Assembly (NCBI RefSeq): GCF_000002425.4
Contig: NC_037262.1
Coordinates: 10,639,243-10,703,242 of the forward strand
Direction: 5' to 3'
DNA length: 64,000 nucleotides
Origin: Physcomitrium patens
Lineage: Eukaryota; Streptophyta; Bryopsida; Funariales; Funariaceae
Shown here: positions 58,102 to 64,000 of the stretch, one piece after another
How the letters are laid out: each line of letters starts with the position of its first letter
Numbering within the stretch: position 1 is the stretch's first letter
Notes under the pieces: model-generated
The model's input: the letters and a program-made list of their open reading frames with translations, nothing else
The model's database searches: none
What the model was told of the DNA's origin: nothing
Made by a program: the position numbers and the translations under genes

Positions 58102-60620
58102 TCAGCAGGAGGGATGGAAGAAAGTGAGATAATAGCTATGGGAATTAGCTGACGGAGCGCTGTGTAGGATCTTGCTGCCCAGCACCATCCTGTCAGCATA
58201 GGCAGAGTCTGCTGTGCCAATATCACCAAGTATCACCGTGTCATCCTGCCATATGTGGGTAATCACAGCAGAGTCTGACGAGCCATACCTGAAGTAAACA
58301 TACACATACCCCATCTGATTTGATTCGCGCATGTTGAAGAACCCAGCAGCTCGATGATATTCGCTTGAATTCTTGTCTCTCTTCACACCCCAATAGTGCC
58401 TGCGGTCTTCATCTTCCTCGCTCGTAGAATTCGTCTGACCAAGATATCCTCCCGTCACGATATTCAAGTTCAGTTTCCTGAGCTGGTCTTGGTACTTGGA
58501 GCTCACGAAGACACCACAAAGACAACCGTGCGCGTAGACGTCCAGTTGGTTTGCCCAGATACTACCTTGCACGAAAGGTATCTGGATTGGATTCAGGTAT
58601 TTGTACTCATCCATATCTGTTGTAATTCCTTTGGAGTACTTCCTCTTAATCTCGACTTTCCTTGAGCTGTCGGTGTACAGCGTGAAGCTCGTCCCCACTA
58701 AAACGTACGTCTGGGAACAAAGACAATCTGAATGGTTAATCGAAAACATTTTTACAATCGGAGGGGCAAAGTGGTGAACAGGCGCAGCTGCCGTCTGAGG
58801 ACGAGAATTCTTAACAGTAGCACTTGAAAAACGATTCTTAGCAGTAGTCCCAAAGAGCGGACATGTGTACTCACTCCGAAATCACAATCCAAATGTTATA
58901 TAATTCATATAGTACGTAGGAATTACCACCCTTGCCAACAATCCACGAGGCACAGATCTGATGAACACACCTCTCCAACCCCACGACTTGGCTTTGAAGC
59001 AATTTGCAACGAAGGATCGCCAAGCTTTTGCACATGTTTGAAAGCAGACTCGGCAAGAGTTGCATTCAAACTCACGGCTTTCGCAACAGTGAGCATTCTG
59101 CATATATTCTGAAAGTTTGGTCTCTGTTGAGGATCCAGGTTCCAGCAGCTTTCAATGCAGAAACGCAGGCAATCAGGCAGGTTATCCGGCAAATCAGGCC
59201 TTAATCCATCTTTGATTTTCTCGTGAAGATCTTTTCTTTCAAGTACACGGTGAAAAGGAGTACGACCAGTGAGAATTTCTGAACATGTCATTGCAAAACT
59301 CCAAACGTCAGCCCTGGGAGGATAATTTGCCGTCGTGGTGCCATTCTCAGCTGGGAGGAAAACCTCAGGTGCCGCATACACCGTTGTGCCCAGCTTCCGA
59401 GTTTGAGCACCTAAGGTTTCAGTGTGCTGGTATACTTTCGATATCCCAAAATCTACCAACTTCACATGCAAAGAGTTTCCTTGAGTTTCCACTAGTATAT
59501 TAGCGGGTTTGAGGTCTCTGTGGGTGATCTTACTCTTGGTGATCCTCTTACCGTGAAGGTATCGCATTGCTTTTGCGATCTGAAGCATTATGTCGATCGC
59601 CACAGGCAGTGCAAAGGGTGGACTGCCTGGATTCTTCTGCTTATTCTCCCAGATTTCAAGAGTGAGGTTCGTACGCATAAGTTCCATTAGTATGTAGGAA
59701 TACTTCTCATCCTCCAGAAAACAATTCTTCATTTTGTCAATAGCTATACGGTCGGTAACGATCTGCTCCCAGGACCAAAAGTACTGCACGATATGTGGAT
59801 GATAGCAAAATTTCAGAAACTTCCCCTCCAAAGCATTAGGTTCAAGAATTATTTTCACTGCTTGCTTGGGAATGTTCAGGTGCTCCAACCCCTTGGTTTT
59901 ATATACGTAGCCATATGCACCTTCACCCACGCTCTCAACCAATTGGACCTTCTTTCCGAAGTACTCGTCTAAACATTTGACGTCACCATCAGGAATAGAG
60001 TTACCTTGTAACTCTTTGAGACGGCACTGCAAGTAGGTTACCAGCAGGTGATGCTCCGACCCCTTGTCATGCTTCGAAACCTCTTTCTCAAGCTTGGACA
60101 GCAGATGTGCCTTATCTTTATTAGCTGCCTTTTGCAAATCTTCCAAGTCGTCCGACAACTTGTCATAAAGTGATTTCTGCTGTGTTTCTGCCTTGGCCAC
60201 GTTGCTATCTTCGTCAGTATCTACTGTACTATCCAAGTGGCTAGTAGTTGATAATTTCAACATGCGTGTGCACCATGCAAGCTCAAGTTCAATATCCAGC
60301 ACATGCTCTTTGATATCTAGAAGGGCTACTGCTGCACAAAGCCACGATTTTCTGTTGCTGCACCTGCATTGCTTAAGCAAATCAGTTGCTCGTTTCATCA
60401 CTGCCTTCAATTCTTGGTAGATCTTCTTTTGAATTCCAGTCATTTTCAAAGGATCATACTGATCATGTATGTGGGTTTGCGTCTTAGCAAGCTTCTTTTC
60501 TAAGCGCATGCAAAGTTCTACATTAATTTGAAACTTGCGTCTCTGTAATGAAGGACCAAATCCAAGGTAGAGAGACAGAAGTATCACCGCTACCAGAAGC
60601 ACGAATACAATAGAATTCAT
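58102..60620 (-). CDS. Membrane-anchored protein kinase with unknown C-terminal domain (two exons)
   Basis: The only host gene recognised. I start at Met 60620 because a strong hydrophobic segment follows (MNSIVFVLLVAVILLSLYLG). The frame is open 48 codons further, to 60764. Exon 1 is 60620-58971 and a predicted GT-AG intron is 58970-58795. Both junctions are phase 0. Exon 2 is 58794-58102, giving about 780 residues. In residues of the longer frame: helical region about 80-260; Gly-loop GEGAYGYV 280-287; Lys in QAVKII 304; HRDLKPANIL 415-424; DFG 438-440; APE 465-467; RADVWSF 484-490. All catalytic motifs are present, so it is probably an active Ser/Thr kinase. The last 230 residues are beta-rich and unrecognised. 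The helical front with a kinase behind recalls plant MLKL-like proteins, but this is tentative. Confidence 0.85.
58795..58970 (-). other. Predicted intron of the kinase gene
   Basis: Donor GAG|GTGTGT at 58971/58970, acceptor CCTCAG|ACG at 58795/58794, 176 bp, AT-rich inside, phase 0 on both sides. An alternative acceptor lies further in (TTCCCAG before ACGTACG), so the boundary needs RNA data. Confidence 0.55.
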
Positions 60621-60764
60621 CGTACTACCCACGTACTTTGAGATGAAGATATTTACCAAACAGTTACAGAGTTCTGTGCTACAAGCTGGAAAAATTCTGA
60701 ACAATTTTGTTACCCAATAGACTTTAGATCCTGGATTCTCAAAGGTTGCCAACCACATGTACAC

Positions 60765-62584
60765 GGAATAAGGAACCTTTAACTTCTAAGCTGGTCTGAA
60801 TTACAGATTCCCAATAAATCAAGTAAATAGATGAAAGAAACTAATGCTCAAATGAAGAGTATTGACTATTAAATCCTTTAGATATGTTACACCTCAACAT
60901 CCGAGATGTCCGCGACCGCCTGATGAATCCACCTACTTGGGATCTCGTGAAATTATAGGTCACAGCATCTTGCATCGTTCATGAGAACCTGACCAGAAAA
61001 CAGAAACCGATTATCACCGGTAGATACAAGCCTCCACAAGGACCCTGAAGCCACCGGAACCTGTTCCACAAGCCAATCCTCAAAGAGAAACCGCGAGCAT
61101 CAATCTCTGGCCACGACCAAAACAAGTTGCAACAAGAGCATGCGGCAGAAAACGGGTAGTCTTACAATCACGAAGTACTGTAGTGTGGATTACTGTATCT
61201 CGTGTAGGTGGGTGCCATTCTGCCACCTAGCTCAACCTCTACGCAAAATGCAATGCAGAAGGAGGAAAGCGGTCAACATTCACACATTCCAGAGTATTCC
61301 GAGAGCACTCAGTGCAGCTTCACAGATCGTCTGGCATAGCTTCCAGGGTTTACTGAGCACGTTGAAATGAGCCAAATGGTGCAGCTTGACTCCATCAAGT
61401 TGCCAATGCCTCTGTACAGACAATTGGGGCGGTACCAATTCGACAATGCGTTGAGCATTGTGCACTGTCCCTATACCGATAAGGTGGACATTCTTAATTG
61501 TCACTTGTCCGAATGCTTGCTCTTTCCTTCTATTGCCATGTGGATGGTGATGTGGGTTTTTCCTTGGATTGTGTGTTCCTTGCCCAACACCCCCATCCCC
61601 CACCCACTCCATATTTCTCGCTTTTCAACAGTTTATCCTGTAATATAGTGGGTCCAACGAGGCTTAATTTGACAGTGATAACACGTTGTTCAATTCCACC
61701 AGCATGTTCTCCTTCCCTACACCCCTATTGAGTAGTTTTGTTTTAAAAAATAATATAATTATTACAATTATTTCGACACAAGAGGGGTAAAGTAAAGGCA
61801 TAGTCCATATTTGGAATTCAAACTGTCAACGTTTTATTTTTGTTTCACTTCTCTTTTAGGTCCCACTTGCCATTCAATGTCTACCATTGAATGCCGCATA
61901 GTTGCATTGGACCCATCTGTGCCATATGATGATTCCACTTAACAGTAGCCAAAGTTGATTGGTTTTCTCGAACCTCTGAGGTATTATGTGGCAAATATGC
62001 CATGTTTTCAAGTAGGATTAAGATTTTGAATGACATTTCTTCAAGCTCTTTGATCCATATTTGCTTGGATATTCATACTTGCACAATTGTCACATCATCC
62101 TATAATTGGGGGCCTATTGTGTACATGTGCTATCATTTCTCTTTCTTATGTTGGATTAACACACACACAACTATCTCAAGCCATAAATATTATTTAGACA
62201 CTATGAGTTTTTCTACAATCTTAAGGTCCCATAACCACATGTAGAAAGCCAATTCATATTCTCAAAAACAATAAAAATATTGTCTCTTTCTTACTTACTA
62301 AACATACAAGATAATATTGGTCTACACTCTTATTTTTTTGGCTTCACCATATGTTAGCTACAACAGATTTGTGCCATACCAACCATATAAGGCCAACTTC
62401 TTTGCATTCTCTTTATTTGTTTTTAATATTTTTCCACATGAACTTATATTAGTTTGATAAAATCTCAACTTATTTTTCATCCACCACAACAAGAACCTTG
62501 TATTTGTTTCAAATTAATTGTGTGCCTAACTCACACGAGAAGCTCAAGAACAAAATATTATTAGGCCAACAAAAAGAACCAAGT
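60765..62584. other. Upstream region of the kinase gene and spacer
   Basis: 60765-61650 is clearly less AT-rich than its surroundings and probably holds promoter and 5' UTR. Short ORFs on both strands overlap each other and match nothing. 61700-62584 is AT-rich spacer without a recognised feature. Confidence 0.4.
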
Positions 62585-63663
62585 ATTACAAACATGCATA
62601 TTTATTCAAATAATTACCTATATGATTAGGTAGAAGTAAATAAGAATAGATTAGTTTTCTAATATCTTTCAAAAAAGCTTCTTAGAAGCTTCATAGATGT
62701 GGCTTTGACTTTACGCATGTTTATAGTTGATTGATAGGTTAAAAACTTAGTCAACAAGTTAGCCACGTGTCACAAATATTGGCAACTTATAGAATAAACT
62801 AACTATGTGGTGCACATATAAAAAACTTGCTCTGCAAGTTAAGATATATGTCTTGCAAAGTTAGTACATATTGGAGGTCTTTCTTATAGAATATTGCTAT
62901 ATAGCTCCCAATTAGGTAGTATATATGGAAGCAAGAGTGAAGCCTTCTTTATTCTTGCCAATATTTTTTTTTTAAAAAATTAGTTTTAAGAATTTATATT
63001 CTTTTTAACTTTGATAATACTAATTGTAGTTTTAATATTATATTATTTTTAGAGTAAATATTTATTCTTCTTGAATTATATAAGAGAGTTTTTAAGTTCT
63101 TTTTATTTTGATTTATGTCTTTCTCAATTAGATAAGTATCCTAAAGTATTTTTTTTTTTGTTTTATTTTAGAAGTGAATGGATTATTGTGCTTTTATTTT
63201 TGTATTTTGAAGGTTTGAAACTATCTACCTTTAAAAAAATAATTTAGTTTTTTAACATTGATTTTTTTCTTAAAAAAAATAGATCAACCTTCTTTGTAGA
63301 AATTTTCATTTCATATTAAAGGTTGTAGATTACCTTCTTCTAATTTGACTTACAGATTTATTAATTTATTTGAAATAGAAGGAAAAACCATGAATTCTAT
63401 AATTAATAGAAGAAAGAATAGATTTACAACTATTGTAGATTGTCATGAGCTTATCAATACTATTAGAATGAAAATTTCTTGCATCACTAATGCCAATTTC
63501 AAAATTGCTATTCCTACATATATAGAAGAAGTTTGAAGTCTATGTCAAGAAGTTGTGCACTTGAAGAAAACAAGTAAATGAGCCTTATAACTAAATTTAA
63601 GGAACATAATTGTCAAAGAAAATAATATATTAAAAAAATATATATTTCTAGCTACAATAGGAA
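62585..63663 (+). mobile_element. Decayed A-type element: LTR, leader and gag end
   Basis: An LTR at about 62585-63130 aligns with the A LTRs (AATTACCTATATGATTAGG, AAGCTTCTTAGAAGCTTCAT, GTCAACAAGTTAGCCACGTG, GCAAGAGTGAAGCC). A leader follows with a GGTTGTAGATTACC loop relic near 63316. At 63600-63660 the sequence matches the A2 gag end (last bases CTAGCTACAATAG). The middle (63345-63536) did not match A2. Confidence 0.6.
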
Positions 63664-64000
63664 TTTTTGTATTTTGGTTTGGCTACTATGTAAAAATAAC
63701 GTACATATATTTAATATATAATTTACTACACATTGTATTGAGAGCCATATTATTAGATTTTAGTTGATTACAAAATGTGGTTAGATTATTACTTTGAAGT
63801 AGTTAGTCTAAAAAGGCTAATATTAAAGTTGATTTTATATTGATAATAGTTTTTATATATTTAGAGCCACTTTTATTAAACATTGGTGATTTTTTGTTTT
63901 TTTTATTTGATGTTTTGAACACATATTATATAAAAATTATTAGAAAAAATATTAGAGAAGGATTTTGGCATCAAAAGGAGTAGTTAAGCCATCCATATGG
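63664..64000 (+). repeat. C-family LTR, 5' part, running off the window
   Basis: TTTTGTATTTTGGTTTGGC, then TAATATATAATTTACTA and GAGAGCCATATTA, match the start of the C LTRs in order to the window end. Truncated by the edge. Confidence 0.7.

Noticed and set aside
58882..59103. Small minus-strand ORFs overlapping the kinase 3' part of exon 1
   Set aside because: They are alternative frames of the kinase exon and its predicted intron.
61280..61612. Minus-strand ORF upstream of the kinase as an extra exon
   Set aside because: The translation (His/Pro-rich) shows no domain, overlaps plus-strand ORFs of similar length, and no splice path to the kinase frame was evident.

Overview
The window is AT-rich plant nuclear DNA made almost entirely of LTR retrotransposons inserted into one another, with one host gene near the right end. 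The Ty3/gypsy chromoviruses here have a Tcn1-like reverse transcriptase style (from family knowledge, best known in fungi and in seed-free land plants). Together with a second gypsy lineage with 1.2-1.9 kb LTRs and an unusual receptor-less kinase, this suggests a moss, liverwort, lycophyte or fern. I cannot name the species.

Layout, left to right. 1-3057: 3' part of chromovirus A1 (+), inserted 20 bp before the 3' LTR of a 'B' element. 3078-5575: that B LTR, itself split by a second B solo LTR (4-bp duplication CCGT). 5580-6824: solo LTR of family C (4-bp duplication ATGC). 6825-9749: gag-protease remnant 'F' (-). 9750-38486: one long gypsy element 'C' (-), about 8.7 kb before it was interrupted by (i) complete chromovirus A2, 13539-19867 (+), duplication GTGAG; (ii) solo LTR D1, 19890-21158; (iii) chromovirus A3, 22222-34666 (-), which is itself split by related chromovirus A4, 26846-32908 (+), duplication TTTCC. 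38971-40870: B LTR with duplication ACGT and a gag zinc-knuckle segment inside it. About 41762-51575: very old A-type element A5 (+), broken by LTR D2, which is broken by a 2.95-kb GC-rich insertion E. 51737-57279: decayed Ty1/copia element G (-). 58102-60620: a two-exon protein-kinase gene (-). About 62585-64000: another decayed A-type element running into a C-family LTR.

The A-type chromoviruses (A1-A4) share one plan: TATA box, LTR, leader with stem-loops, gag, pol in the -1 frame (protease, reverse transcriptase, RNase H, integrase, chromodomain), then a separate small ORF ('ORF3'), polypurine tract and LTR. Two features are unusual. First, the expected RNA start of each LTR is exactly complementary over 11 nt to the sequence 2 nt downstream of the LTR. 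The A2/A3 and A4 sequences differ but keep the pairing, which points to Tf1-type self-priming rather than tRNA priming. Second, ORF3 keeps exactly the same length (423 bp) in A1, A2 and A3 and is recognisable in A4, although it resembles nothing I know. Premature stops in these elements are mostly C-to-T or G-to-A changes without frameshifts, as expected of methylated, silenced DNA.

The kinase gene lies in a segment visibly richer in G+C than its surroundings. It encodes a membrane anchor, a helical region, a complete kinase domain and, after one predicted intron, an unrecognised beta-rich C-terminal domain.
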